NCBI GenBank assembly: GCA_026120185.1
Contig: JANUWF010002021.1
Span: 1,053,001-1,117,000, forward strand
DNA length: 64,000 nt
From: Voacanga thouarsii
Taxonomy: Eukaryota > Streptophyta > Magnoliopsida > Gentianales > Apocynaceae
Direction: 5' to 3'
The notes under the pieces are model-generated. The model was given only the letters and a program-made list of their open reading frames with translations. It made no database searches and had not been told where the DNA came from. Each line of letters opens with the position of its first letter. The first letter of the stretch is position 1. Made by a program: the position numbers and the translations under genes. Positions 1 through 11,916 of the stretch are shown piece after piece.

Positions 1-560
1 ATAAAAAAAACCACATTAATGCCTTCAAATTTCCTGTACACGTATGGTTCATCTTCGTTTTGAATAAAACCATAAGACTTTACAGTCTCATCAAAACGAA
101 TGTTCCATGCTCTCGATGCCTGCTTAAGTCCATAAATGGACTTCTTAAGCTTGCAAACCATATGTTCCTGGCCTTCAGCAATGAAGCCTTCCAGTTGGGA
201 CATATAGATGTCTTCTCTAAGATGGCCATTTAAGAATATCGTCTTGACATCCATTTGCCATATCTCGTAGTCATAGTGACATGCGACGGCAAGGAGGATG
301 CGAATGGATTTAAGCATGGCTACCGGGGAAAAGGTTTCCTCATAGTCGATTCCCTCTTTCTGAGTATACCCTTTCGCCACAAGCCTAACTTTGAAGGTTT
401 CCACCTTCCCATCCGCTCCCCTCTTTCTCTTGTACACCCACTTACACCCAATGGGTTTTATCCCTTCAGGTGAAGCTATAAGATCCCAAACCTGATTGAG
501 GTACATAGACTCAATTTCGGCTTTCATTGCTTCATGCCACAGATTTGCATCAATATTAGC
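1..560 (-). pseudogene. Cop-1 reverse transcriptase domain, N-terminal part
   Basis: This is copia-type reverse transcriptase, which makes cDNA from the element RNA in the cytoplasmic particle. Visible family motifs on the minus strand are a GCKWVYKRK segment, a RLVAKGYTQ segment, WQMDVKTIFLNG (first catalytic Asp in MDVK; the usual AFLNG reads IFLNG) and KKSIYGLKQASRAW. The YVDD box would follow but lies beyond base 1. The frame is open from about 1191 to base 1 with no stop, so it is cut only by the window edge. The element is nevertheless dead because of upstream stops in the same polyprotein. Confidence 0.93.
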
Positions 561-2089
561 AATAGCTTCCTCGTATCTAGTGGGGTCTTGTTCCTGATGG
601 TCGGAGACCAGCTCAAAGGCTTCTCCTGTCCATCTATCCGGAACCCTAGACACTCTCCCACTACGACGAGGCTCCATTTGCACAGGCACTTGAGGTTGTG
701 CCTCTTCTTGTTCCAGAATCGGGTCAGAAGAAGTTGATTCCGTAGATAACTTCTTCTTAAGTTCCAATCTCGTAGAACCTTTAGTGGAAGTACTTTGATC
801 ATCTTCCAAGTATCTAGCATTGGTACTGACTAGTACCTTCTGCTCCTTAGGATGATAAAAGTAACCTCCCTTTGTCCTTTTTGGATACCCAACAAAATAA
901 CATAATTCTAATCTTGGTTCCAACTTGTCTCTCTTGACCAGTACATAAGCTGGACAACCCCAAATCCTGAGATCATTTAGACTTGGCTTACGCCCAGTCC
1001 ACATCTCATAGGGAGTCCTAGGTAATGACTTGGAAGGCACTAAGTTCAGAATATATGCCGCTGTCTCCAGGGCATATCCCCAAAAGGACACTGGAAGAGT
1101 AGCATGAAACATCATGCTTTGGACCATTTCCATCAATGTCCTGTTCCTTCTCTCAGCTACTCCGTTCTGCTGGGGTGTTCCCGGCGCAGAGAGCTAGGAT
1201 ACTATCCTATGATGTACCATGTAGTCCTTGAATTCACCTAGGAGGTACTCTCCACCACAATCCGATCGTAGGATTTTGATTAATTTACCTGTCCGGCACT
1301 CCACTTCAGCCTTAAACTCCTTGAATTTATCAAAAGAGTTAGACTTGCGTCGAATCAGGTAAATATAACCATACCTCGTACAATCATCCGTGAAAGTGAT
1401 GAAGTACTCAAAACCTCCTCTAGTTGGTATAGATAACGAACCACACACATCAGTGTGAACAAGACTCAACACCTCCTTAGCTCTATCCGCCTTTGGTGTA
1501 AATGACCTTTTGGTCATCTTTCCCATCAGGCAGGATTCACACTGAGGCCAACTTTCCAATCTCAATGAGCCCAAATGCCCATCATGGATTAGCCTCTGAA
1601 TCCTAGTTGAGTTAATATGACCCAACCTTAGATGCCAAAGGTATGAATCATTGATATTGGTCTTTCTCTTCTTAGTTAAATGTTCAGACTGAGTGTTATT
1701 TGATTGGTTGTTAATAGGGTTTAAAAAAAACAGATTTCCATACATGTGCCCAGTACATAAAATTTCTCCATCTCTACTGATAGAAATACCAGAATGGAAA
1801 GATACAGAATATCCTTGATTAATAATTTTTGAAATTGAAATCAAATTCTGACGAAAATCAGGTACATATAAAATATCTTTTAAAACCACTATCTTATTAC
1901 AATAAAAAATAAGATCCAGCTCTCCCACTGCAAGGGCCCAGACTTGTGCTCCATTACCCACTCGAAGCCTATGTTCGCCATTCTTGAGTCTTCTTATCTT
2001 TCTAAACCCCTGCAAGGAGATACAGATATGATCAGTGGCTCCTGAATCAACAATCCAAGTGGAAGTTGATCCTACCATTGATATGGACT
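561..2089 (-). pseudogene. Cop-1 protease and integrase, one nonsense codon
   Basis: The protease begins with the aspartic active site DSGATDH (Asp codon at 2046-2048). The integrase follows, with a GAG-pre/zinc region (HLRLGHI near 1600, CESCLMGK near 1520) and a DDE core: LVHTDVCG near 1460, LRSDCGGEY near 1250, and the PQQNGVAERRNR Glu box near 1150. A TAG at 1194-1196 falls between the second Asp and the Glu box, where related elements read Gln, so CAG to TAG is the likely change. Downstream of the core is the usual copia linker with a VGYPKRTKGGYFY-type segment (near 870), then an acidic low-complexity stretch before RT. Apart from the TAG the frame is continuous. Confidence 0.92.
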
Positions 2090-2912
2090 CTAGATAGAAA
2101 ACATTACCTGTGGGGTTTTTCTTGGTTTGAAGATCTGGACACTCCTTTTTCCAGTGTCCCTTCTTCCCACATTTGAAGCACTTGCCCTTAGGTTTGTCCT
2201 TGGGCTGGTTCTTGGGCTGGGCTGCTGCATTCCCTTTCTTCCTCTTGAACTTTCTGGGTTTAGGCCTAGTTCTTCAGGAAGAAGCCTTACCAATCATGGC
2301 CTTTGACTGCAGCTTCATAACCTTCTCCGCCATCTGGAGCTCCTTCATCAATTCAGTTAAACTCATGTTCAACTTATTCATGTTATATTTTAACTTGAAC
2401 TGAGTGAAGGAGCCCGGTAGAGATTCGAGAACCATGTCCACTTGGCTCTCGGGGCCAATGACAGCCCCTAAGATTTCCGCCTCCTTGAAAGTAGCAATCA
2501 TCTTGAGCATATGCTCTCAGACTGATGCTCCCTCAGCCATCTTAGTGTTAACAATAGTTCGAAGAGCCTCCTGCCTTGCGGGCCAGCTCTTGTCCGCGAA
2601 CATAGTAGCCAATGATTGACTGATGTCATATGCAGAAGCCATGTACTCGTGTTTTGACTGGAGCACATTAGACATGGAGGCTAACATATAGCAATGTGCC
2701 ATTTCGTCAGCCTTCTTCCATGCCTTCTCAGCCTCTCGCTCTTCGGTAGTGGAACCTTCCCCGATAACAGGGCAGGTCTCGTAAAGGACATACTTATACT
2801 CCTCAACTGTGAGTATTATGTCCAGGTTCCTTTTTTAGTCCACATAGTTTGGACCCGTTAACTTATTCTCCCTGAGAATAACGACCAATGGACTAAAAGA
2901 ACCTCCCACCAT
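2090..2912 (-). pseudogene. Cop-1 gag, three nonsense codons
   Basis: The structural protein of the copia particle. I place the start at ATG 2912-2910, just upstream of a conserved NKLTGPNYVD segment. Three stops break the frame: TAA at 2835-2837 (family position Trp), TGA at 2517-2519 and TGA at 2274-2276 (both probably Arg CGA). There is no frameshift; all pieces and the following protease share one frame. The C-terminal part has a basic linker and a CCHC zinc knuckle (C-x2-C-x4-H-x4-C, CFKCGKKGHWKKEC) at about 2125-2170, which binds the element RNA. It runs directly into protease, as in single-ORF copia elements. Confidence 0.92.
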
Positions 2913-3442
2913 TTCTAAAAATTGAAAAATAAAAGAAAGAATTAAGTTTGTGAAAACAAAATAAAATTTGTGCACTGAAAATAATTTGGCTCTTAGGAAA
3001 ACTGACATAACTTCTTGGAAAGATTAACAGTTTCCTAAGCTAAGTGTATTAACCACTACAAATTAATTTTCCTTCTAGGTAATGATCTAGAGGATAACTC
3101 CATTGTGGGATGGCCACTTCCTCTAATTTCCTATGGACATACCTCGCACTATAACCTCCAACGTGGGCTGGCCGATCATAGTATGTGCCCCGGGTTATTA
3201 ATTACATCATTCCATTAGATCTAGATCCTTGTGGTATCCCCATCCTATACGGGTTCACTCCAAGGGTGACGCGAGGGGATCCACGATCTCTAATGAGGAC
3301 CGTGATGGAAGCCGTGGGGCCGTTGGAATCCCTTTCCCACTTAGTCTTTTAAAATAAAGGGTTCTCTAGAAAAATATCCTTTTGAAATTTCCATTAAGTT
3401 TTTCTTAACTCAAGAATAAAATATCCAAGTCCATTAAAATCT

Positions 3443-3790
3443 CTATGTCAAGGCTTATATCCTTTGAGAGATTTCTCCATGGACTAATTTTATTTAAGTT
3501 AAAACTTAATGATTTCAAAATTTTTCCAATTAAAACTTTCTAGATACTTTGGTCTCAAGTTTATTTGACAAAATCATTTTTCTAGTCCAAAACAAAACAA
3601 AATGGCTCTCCATTTTAATTTACAAAAATATCTAAATCTAATATATTTTCTATGTCAAGGATTAAATCCTTTGAGAAAATATTCAAGGATTAATTTTTGT
3701 ACAAATTAAAATAACCACTTAATTTTTGAAGAAAAATATTTTTCTTGTCAATAATGTTCCCAAAGACTTTGGTCTTTGAGAAAAGGCACA
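3443..3790. repeat. Imperfect direct repeat in Cop-1 leader
   Basis: Two diverged units begin with CTATGTCAAGG at 3443 and 3650, spaced 207 bases. Both continue with a TATATCCTTTGAGA or TAAATCCTTTGAGA segment, a GGACTAATTTT or GGATTAATTTT segment, then a CTTTGGTCT segment (about 3550 and 3769). Seen by eye; no alignment was run. Confidence 0.6.
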
Positions 3791-4037
3791 CATAGGTACA
3801 TAAAAAAATAGCATGCTCAAAACAATAAACGTTTTCATGCTTTTCTATTTTTTAAACGTAAGTGCCCAAATAATAGAATTAAACACATTAATTAATTAAT
3901 TAATGATCTTGTTTAATCTTAAAATCCCTTACTAATATTTTTCGTGCAAATATATTCCAAGAATATAAATATTGAAAAAATATTAACTTCGCCTGGTATG
4001 GGATCCAAAACGAAAAAGAAAAAAAAATTTAAAAAAA

Positions 4038-4400
4038 ATGCAAAAAATAGCCGGCGGTCCACTGCACCGGCCACATCGGATCCGCGCCCGCATGGCCTGC
4101 GGTCCACCGCGGCCGCGATGCACCATCCGCACTAGATCACCTGCAGCTTCAACCCACCAAGCCGCGACCTGCCCGCCCGAGTGCCCGCGCCCGGTTCTCC
4201 TCTGCTGCCGACCCGCGTATTTATCCGTTTTCCGCTCCACGACCCGCGAAGCAATTGCAACTTTCAAATTGGAACCGGCTTCAATTGCTACAGTACAGCG
4301 CGGCTCCAGCGGCTCGGTTGACTCGGCTCCAGACACATGCACAGTGCGGCTCGGCTCAAACGGCTCGGCTCGGTCGCGGTTTAGGAACAGTATCAACTTC
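4038..4400. other. GC-rich island with CGGCTC repeats in Cop-1 leader
   Basis: This block is strongly GC-rich in an otherwise AT-rich neighbourhood. The hexamer CGGCTC occurs seven times between about 4300 and 4372. Reading frames of 137-141 codons occur on both strands, but they overlap each other, are rich in Arg, Pro and Ser, and match no protein I recognise. I read them as by-products of GC-richness (few stop codons). It is part of the leader, not a gene. Confidence 0.6.
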
Positions 4401-4714
4401 TTCGTTTTTTCTTCTTTCCGCGCGCGAATTTCAGAGGCTTCTCTGGTTCAACTTTTTTAGTCTGCTTTGGCTACTTTGGACATTTTTACTTATAAAAACT
4501 CATCCAAAACAAAACGACAACTGCCTATACCCTTTAAAATTGGGTTTACACGATCAAACTTCAAAGCCAAAAAAATTTTACAGTGATGCGTATGCTTCAA
4601 CGATAAAGCTCACAGAGATCCTATCCCATACCAAAACACTGAAGGATCACAGGTATAATCATCTTCTCCATTTTTATTAACTACCATGCTCCCTATATTG
4701 ATCAAAGAACCATT

Positions 4715-4727
4715 GGCTCTGATACCA
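4715..4727 (-). other. Cop-1 primer binding site (tRNA-Met type)
   Basis: The minus strand reads TGGTATCAGAGCC directly after the 5' LTR, the usual plant initiator tRNA-Met primer site for minus-strand DNA synthesis. Confidence 0.93.
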
Positions 4728-6743
4728 CATTCAGGGACAGAAAACAGGGGAGCCATGCATCCACGGGAAAAAATCAGAGGAAAAAAAAACCGCAAGCCTT
4801 AGAGGCCGTACGGAAGTGTGAAGATCATACCTTTGCACTCCTTAAGCCTTCTAGGTTGAGTAGAAGTGGCTTGAACGACTGGAATCGCTTCGCTTTGCCC
4901 ACTTGAAGAAGCTTCCGGTTGAAAACCCGCTAGCCTCCTACTTCGCCTTGTTTGCATTAACGCCAAGCTTTTCAGCTCTCAGAATATTCCTCTGCCTAAC
5001 CTCTAGCCGGTGAACACAATGGTGAAGAGAAACGGTCTCAAATCTCCTTGGTTCTCTTGCTATTAGTTAACAAAGAAATAAGAAGAAAACACAGAAGAGG
5101 GAGGCGTGAGAGACCAGAGAGAGCTACACGAGAGGCTCAGTTAGGCTAGGGAAAATTAGGGGTTTCCTCTACCAGAGACTTATTTAATTGGTTAGCCAAA
5201 AAAAGGTCTTTCATTATCTGATAAACATATCCCCGGGATATCAAATTTCAAACACCTGGATGTTATCCTGAGAATAAGTTTTGCTTAACCCTAAACTCTT
5301 CTTATCCGTATCTGGAAAAAACCCTAAGGTCCAAGCTATTGGGCCAAAATAAATTTTATTATTTTTCTTGGATCCAAAAGGCCCAAAATAATAAACATTA
5401 ATTATTTATTTCCTGGGCTTATATAAATTACCCAATAAATAATTAATGAGCCCAAATGAACCAAAAATAATTAATCTTTAATCATTTATTTCTTGGGCCT
5501 ATATAAATAACCCAATAAATAATTAAACATTAATTATTTTCCCTAGTTTAAGCCCAGGTTAATTTCCTAATTACTCATACTGGACCAAGGCCCTGAATAA
5601 TTAATTAACCAATTAAACTAGATAATTAATTTCTCTCAACTCCTATTTTATTTTATTTATTTTATTCCAGTCTAATAATAAATTAGACGTCCTAAATAAA
5701 ATAAAACCCTCTTGAATTGAGACTAATTCCTCAACCCAAAATTAGTTAGGACTTACGGGCTATTCCGAGGACCAAAAAGACATATCGCCTTGGCTGCTAA
5801 AATGACCAAAATACCCATGCTATATAAATAGCTGTATTTTTCATTTTAAATATTTCCTAATATCACCATAAGGAAATATTGACCTTAAGGACAATGCTGC
5901 ATTAGCAAAGTCTTCGACCTACAGGTGAAATGACTAAAATACCCCTCTACACATCGCCGTACATTTAGAGAGGAAGAAGTGTGCTAACACCCCTCTAAAT
6001 GACATCTACCATCCTTAGGCTTCTAGTCCAATGATCCACGACTTCCTGGAGTGTTTCCGCTTTCCAAGGGAGCTACCCTAAAGCAAACATCTAAATCATG
6101 TTTCCCAAGGCCCTGGACATTTTAGACCATTCTGACAACCACAAGGGGCGATATAGTGCAGAAACTATCTTGTATAAGTCTGTCTTAACTAACTAGTCAC
6201 ACATACCCAACATGCAAGTATATTGGCCCTACGATAGAACCTCAACTATAGCAAATCAAAGTATATGCTACCAGCTTCGTCAGACCACAAACTCATACTC
6301 AAGTCGTAGAGTACTAGTCCACACTGTAGCGGTAGTAGTCTAGGTTTCTATCATATAGTACTTTTAGAAATCACTACTACCGGTCCTGTCCTACGTATTC
6401 GAAATGCGCTTATGTCATGAAGTGAGTGGACTACTCACTGGCTAAAGGTAAGGCATTCCCCATTTGGAATTCATAACATAATAACCTAAACATGATGAGA
6501 TTCCCAATCTCATCAATAGGTTAAGAACAAAAGTTTATGTGTTAAATAACTCGTGATCCATACCTTACTGTGAAAGACCGCCATTCACATGGATCACTTA
6601 TTTAAACACAATGGGTCTGTTCCAAACGAAAATCGTGCACAAACAAAAAGTAAATTCACAAACAATTTCTAAAAATAATTTTTTTTATTAAAATATTCGA
6701 TTTTACATCAGAAATATAGTCTAAGAGGGCATACAATCCAACA
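4728..6743 (-). repeat. Cop-1 5' LTR
   Basis: The LTR is about 2.0 kb and reads on the minus strand from TGTTGGATTG at 6743 to the primer site at 4727. The usual terminal CA is not visible at the left edge, so that boundary is approximate. A related fragment of this LTR lies at 62996-63383 (Cop-5). It contains many AATAAT/TAATTA-rich stretches and no gene. Confidence 0.88.
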
Positions 6744-9538
6744 ATTAGTTGAGACCGACCAAGTGATGCTAATTTATGTAGGAGATAGTGATTTCATGGA
6801 TTGACCAAAGAAGTGAATCTACCTTAATCCTTCGTGATGCCTAAGGAATAGTTAGTTATGATATTGACTAAGTACTTTAAGATCATGTATGTCAAAATAA
6901 TGGTTGGGTTACATACTTCTTGTAACACCCCACTACTACGTACCCTAAAAGGGCAGGGATGTTGCCCCGTCCCAGAGGACAAGGGGTCTTTAAAACGATG
7001 TATAAAATATAAAGGCAAACCCTAAAAGGATCAACTTAAATAAATAGAGGAAACTCTTATTACATCAGGCTCAAATTAGAGCAAATACGGAATGAACAAA
7101 TATCGTTCAAAAGCTTAAACAACAAATGTCTCCTAAAACAAAAATGGGAAAAATAATAAAAGCTTCAACTATCAATGCCCTGCTGGCTCAGCACAATCTA
7201 TCTCCTGAAAACATGATATAAAATAGTGTGAGAATAAATCTCAGTAAGTCCTGTGTGTGCACATGGTGTTTTAAACAGTATGTGTATGCATAGTGTAAAA
7301 CATTTATAGAAACATTTGTCAAGTCATAAATAATCTCTTTTCGCAAGGAGTGGGTTTTTTTCATAATCACGCTTTATACAAAACAAATCATCCACTCAAA
7401 TAGACAGTCATGTCACCACACGTTAGGCTCCATGAGGACAAGGCACCATACTTTGTGCACCTTGCCGGGACCAGATTACTACATGTTGGGTGTTCTGATC
7501 AAGGTGAGTATATAGCTCGCCGGGTGAGATACTCCTCATTCTCTACATCCAACAAAACCATCCGGGTGTCCATGCCGGGAAAATAAATAGTACCTTACCA
7601 GGCACACATGCTAGCTCGGACGGCCTGACCAACCAACACTGTCGCCTTTTCAAGAAGAGCTCATCTTCTGGAGGTGGCCTCCTGCTAGTTGACTTACTCT
7701 AACCCTCCCAGACTAGTATTGTTAGCCTACCCCTGTTGAGTACTCAACGAACATATCCGTTAATTCCTGATTCCAAATATTTCCATACATTGGCTTTGTA
7801 AAACATGGTTTTCTTAAAAGGGTTTTCTAAAAGTTTAAAGAAAAGAATAGTTTTCTTGAGAAAATTGTTATTTTGACAAAACCGTTTAAAGAATAAATAT
7901 CCACGTTTACAACCCATGTAAGTATCGTTTAATAATAGCTTCACAAAGCTTTACAACATAGACTTGCCATCACAACATTTAACAAAAGAGTTTATGCAAG
8001 GACTTACATGATATGCCTCAGACAAATGAGATAAAATCACAGCTCGCTTTCCTCAATTATCCTCCTGATCTAAAACCATATAATATCATGATCAGGGTCT
8101 CAATTGATTCAAACACACTCTAAACTTATTTATTCCCATAACAAATCGCAATCCACTATCTAATTTCAAATAAATTATCCAATACCCAAAGATAGGAATA
8201 TTATATCAAAAAGGTCTTGACTTGACCGGCACAACTCATATTCATCATTACCATAATAAAACATGGCATAGCTATCCATCGAATAGGCTCAGTTAATTGC
8301 TCGACTTAATCTACCCATTCATTATGCTATTGGACCTCATCAACCACATTAAACTTTAGTTTCGACATCAAGGGTATGTATCCTCTTACCTTGCAACAAC
8401 CGGTTAGCAAGATCTCGATGCTCCTATGGTGACCGTCTCGAGTTCGCTTGATTGGAAGAGAAAAGCTACCTTCTTTCCTTCCTTATGACCGAAAATAAGT
8501 AAAAGGGATGAAATCAGCATTTAAGTGGCGTGATTCAAGGGAAGAAAAGGAGAAGAATTGATGGAAGGAAGGAATCAAGAGGTTAAGATGGTTTTTGCTT
8601 ACCTTAGAGGGTGATCGGTTTCTTGCTAGGAGTTGTACTTGTGATTTTCAAAAATTGTAGAGAGGTTCTTGCTGAAATTTTTCGTGTAGAATGGAGAGGG
8701 TAGTCGGCTACTGAGTTTTAGGGTTAGAGAAGATTGGTTTAGGATTAGATGGTGGTGTTTATAAAGACTCCTAATGGCTTTAGGTTTCTTGGATAGCAAG
8801 GGCGAAAATTGCAGCTTGCTATGCACTTTATTGCTGCCGAATTTGGGAGGGTTTATGAGAAGAAAATATTCTGTAATTTGCTCCCTTATGCTGGCTGAAA
8901 TATAGCTCAAGTAAAGGGTTGTATGTGTTTAGAATTTTTGGCCAAAACAAGGAAGAGTTTGGGTAGGTTTTGAGAACTAAAATTCTGAGCGCATGCAGTG
9001 ATTTGTTGTGTGAAAATTTGCTGAACAAAGGGGAAGAAATTCTGGACGTTTGTAGCTGTTGTTTTGCCACGATTTACAGAGAAAAGGGTGAGGATTTTTG
9101 GTGTTGAAAATTGGCTTAATTTGCTAAGGATTTTGGTAGGTTTTGGTGTGCAGAAATTTTGTTTGAGTAGGAGTACAATCTGGTTGAAATTTCTGATAGG
9201 AAGCTATCGAAAATTCTGGGCAAAAGCTGGCCGAAATTCTGGATTTTTTTGGTGAATAAAATCTGATTTTGTGTAGCAAAAATAATCTAAATTGATGGAA
9301 GATGTTTTAGGTGATTTGAGCTAAGGTTTGAAGAGTTGGATTGCACTTAAAAGTGCTAGATTTTCGGACAGCTTGTGCTTGCACAAGGCTGCCGAAATTC
9401 TGCTAGAAAAAGGAAGCAAAACCTAGTTAAAGTAGGATTAAGATAAAATCTAATTTTTTAAAGGATTTTGGATAAGATTTCCTAGTGTTGGAAGAGTTTG
9501 AGTTGAGCTAAAATTCCCTCAAAAAGTGGCGGCACTAG

Positions 9539-10985
9539 TGTTGGGGATATGCCCTAGAGTCAATTTGTACTTATGCAATTGTCATTATGTTTTATATAAT
9601 AATATGAGGCTTTCCTTTCCATGAATAGTGAGTTTTGTTTTGTTGGTTATCAAGTACGTGACTTGCTAGTAAAACCTTACAATGAATACAATGACTATTC
9701 TAAAACTGTCCCTGATCGATTATTATTATTGGAATAATAATAATTTAAGATTAGTATGTTTGTGACTTGATGGCTATGTTTTACTGGCCACGGATATTTG
9801 TGATATCGAGTCAAGGCATAAATAAATGTTAGAGAACATTGTATTGGACTTGACCCACTGTGAGAGTACTTCATGGAATATGTCGTAAGTACTTTCTAGC
9901 CATAATAATATTGAAAGTCCTTCGACCTAAATTCATCATAGTTTCCTACTTGATAAATTCTATATTTTGACATTGTCTAAAGTTGTCTTTAACCAGATAA
10001 TAAATTAGACTACTGTTGGATATAGAATAAATCAAGGAGAGGAATATGATTGATTGTGAAGGAATTTGTCCCTCTCAGTTATGGGAGAGATATCCATGGG
10101 CCCCTTGATAAGTTAGACTGTTAAAAATGCATGTCTGTGCTCAAATATATCAATCTAAGATATTGATATCATTTGTTTGAACAGTCTACTATGAAATCAA
10201 GAAATAATTGATTAAGCTTAATAAGGATGACATGCTCCGTACCTTATGCTTAATCGGGATATCGTGTGACAAAATGACTAAATATAAAATTATAGTTTGG
10301 TTCAAAGAGATCACCGATCTTCATTTAACCTGGATAGTTATAATGTTTTTCTAGAAACCGCTTATAACTTGTGGGCCATTTAAATATGATTTAGGCACAC
10401 TGCCAGTGTTAAATGAACCTATAGGGTCACACAATAAGCGAACTTGTTAGGTTATTTTTCTGGTGACCAGGTTCGATGAATCTGGATGATATCCAGATTA
10501 TAAGAATCTGACTCGGTAAATTAATTAGTTAAATTACCGATATAATGGCAGAATCTTATCATATCAGTTTTAATTTAATTTGAATTTAAATTAGAATATG
10601 ATAAGATATTATTAGGGTTGGACTCTAATAGGTTCGGGGGTTTTGAAGAAAACCCTAGCCGTCTTTTCAATAGCCCAATTTTTTCGGTTGAGAACATTCG
10701 TGCCATTCTCTACTAGAAAGAAAAAAAACCCTCTCAAACCCTAGATGCTAGCACTCCCAGGGTATCGAGTGAGTTCGCGGTGTGTATCCGCTAGAAGACG
10801 TTCGCATACTGCAGCGTCTGGTGATTATTCGGGTTGAACGTACAACAGCGCAACCAGAATCGAAGGATTTCGATTATAGAAACCAGAGGTAATTCTTAAA
10901 GCTTAGATCTTCTTAATCGTTTACTTGGGTCCTCGGGAGGGATTCGTGGATGTTTTCCGCGTTTAGGAGTCCACGAATCCTAACA
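9539..10985 (+). mobile_element. Cop-2: solo LTR, copia type
   Basis: A 1447-bp LTR starts TGTTGGGGATATGCCC and ends CGAATCCTAACA. It is flanked by a perfect 5-bp target duplication ACTAG (9534-9538 and 10986-10990). No internal region remains. It interrupts Chr-1. The start resembles that of Cop-4 (TGTTAGTGTTGTACCCTAGA, read on the minus strand), so both probably belong to related copia families. Confidence 0.95.
10940..10980 (+). other. Terminal hairpin of Cop-2 LTR
   Basis: An 11-bp perfect inverted repeat, GGATTCGTGGA (10940-10950) and TCCACGAATCC (10970-10980), encloses a 19-base loop and stops exactly five bases (TAACA) before the LTR end. Cop-4 has a hairpin at the same distance from its end. 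Confidence 0.8.
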
Positions 10986-11330
10986 ACTAGCTGGAAAAGT
11001 TTCCAAATTTTTAGCTAAGGTTCTAAATTCAATATCAACAAGGTTTCCAACTAGGAGAACAACTCTTTAATTCCAACTATCCATTACCAAATCTAATAAG
11101 TTGAAATCAAGCTGGAATTTTAATTTTTCAGCTAGGGTTTTTCGAAAATCCAAGAGAACAAAGGCTTGAAAATAAAGGTGGTCTTTGTTCACATAAAAAA
11201 TCCTTGAATTTAGGAAATAACTATAGAAACTTATTTCCTTAGGATAATGGCGCTGAAATTTCTCTAGGATGGCTAGGTCTTTTCCGGCCAAGACATGTAA
11301 AAGTCTAGGAAAAGAATTTTCGAAAAGAAA

Positions 11331-11388
11331 CTAAGATTCGAACTCGGGTCACCAAGGGAAATCACCAACCTCCCCGCTATTCCAACCT
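11331..11388 (-). other. tRNA-like module in Chr-1 LTR
   Basis: On the minus strand a box-B-like GAGTTCGAATC lies at the 3' side. The box-A side (GGAATAGCGGGGAGG) is degraded compared with the other copies. Equivalent modules sit about 260 bp from the LTR start in Chr-3, Chr-5, Chr-6, Chr-8 and Chr-9. It is not a functional tRNA gene. Confidence 0.55.
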
Positions 11389-11916
11389 AATTCCAATGCT
11401 AATATTTCTCTAAGAAATTCTTTCCACCATAATTCTCATCCTTCCATCTCCTCGACTAAACTTCACTTAACCAACTCTTAAACAACACAATTATTTCTCA
11501 CCAAATAAATCAAATGCAAAAGCAACTTTGAAAATCACATGCACCCATGCAAGAATAATTTCTAAGATAACACGTGAAATGCGAAATGCTATGCAATGCA
11601 TGACTTTTTCTCCATAGTCAAAGGTGGTTTTAGGCGGGGTATTACATTTCTACATCCTTGTCTTGTGTATATTATTTTATTTTGTTTTTTTCCTTTTTAT
11701 TTATTTTTCACCTTATTGAGTCAGTTAGACAATGAAAGATAGAGGATTAATGTATACTTGTTCTTAGAGGATTGACACTCATTTGAACCCTATGCTATGT
11801 TAATGATGAGTATGCTTACTCATATATGTAATTTGGGGTTAACGTTTTAATTTAAACTTGATTGGGAATGAGCTTAGTTTTTATCTGATTTTTTATACCC
11901 AAATAAATACGCATCA

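Larger units (their letters stand above)
2913..4714 (-). other. Cop-1 untranslated leader (PBS to gag)
   Basis: About 1.8 kb lies between primer site and gag start, long for a copia element. It holds no convincing reading frame in the gag direction. It has three parts: moderately AT-rich sequence next to gag, an AT-rich block with an imperfect long direct repeat (about 3443-3790), and a sharply GC-rich block at about 4038-4400. Long leaders of this kind usually carry packaging and translation-control structure; that role here is inference. Confidence 0.7.
1..6743 (-). mobile_element. Cop-1: Ty1/copia retrotransposon, 5' half
   Basis: Read on the minus strand, the order is LTR (6743-4728), primer site, long leader, then gag, protease, integrase and reverse transcriptase in one frame that runs off the window at base 1. 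That order (integrase before RT) defines Ty1/copia. The LTR starts TGTTGGATTGTATGCCC. The flank at 6744-6748 (ATTAG) would be one target-site copy; the other lies outside the window. The sequence to the right is Athila LTR (Ath-1), so Cop-1 jumped into Ath-1. The RNase H region and the 3' LTR are not in the window. Confidence 0.95.
6921..11646 (-). mobile_element. Chr-1: solo LTR of chromovirus-type gypsy element
   Basis: Bounded by TGTAACACCCC at 6921 and GGGGTATTACA ending at 11646, so in minus orientation. Target duplication CTTCT (6916-6920) and TTTCT (11647-11651) differs at one base. Removing the nested Cop-2 LTR and its duplicated target leaves about 3.27 kb, close to the same-family LTRs Chr-5 and Chr-6. 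No primer site, pol or second LTR, so it is a solo LTR left by LTR-LTR recombination. Open frames inside (for example at 8626-9070 minus) are not recognisable proteins. Confidence 0.9.
6744..11916 (+). mobile_element. Ath-1: Athila-like LTR remnant, 3' part, interrupted by Chr-1
   Basis: Only 6744-6920 and 11652-11916 belong to Ath-1. Together they match the last third of the other Athila LTRs here, for example the block after GTGAATTAGTTGAGAC and the TTGGGGTTAACGTTTTAATTT block, ending TACGCATCA at 11916. The left part was displaced by Cop-1. It lies inside the gag of Cop-3, with TATAT at 11917 as the possible target duplication. No coding sequence. Confidence 0.85.

Noticed and set aside
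3983..4460. Overlapping 137- to 141-codon frames on both strands
   Set aside because: They lie in the GC-rich island of the Cop-1 leader, overlap on both strands, have biased composition and match no known protein. GC-richness alone explains the lack of stops.
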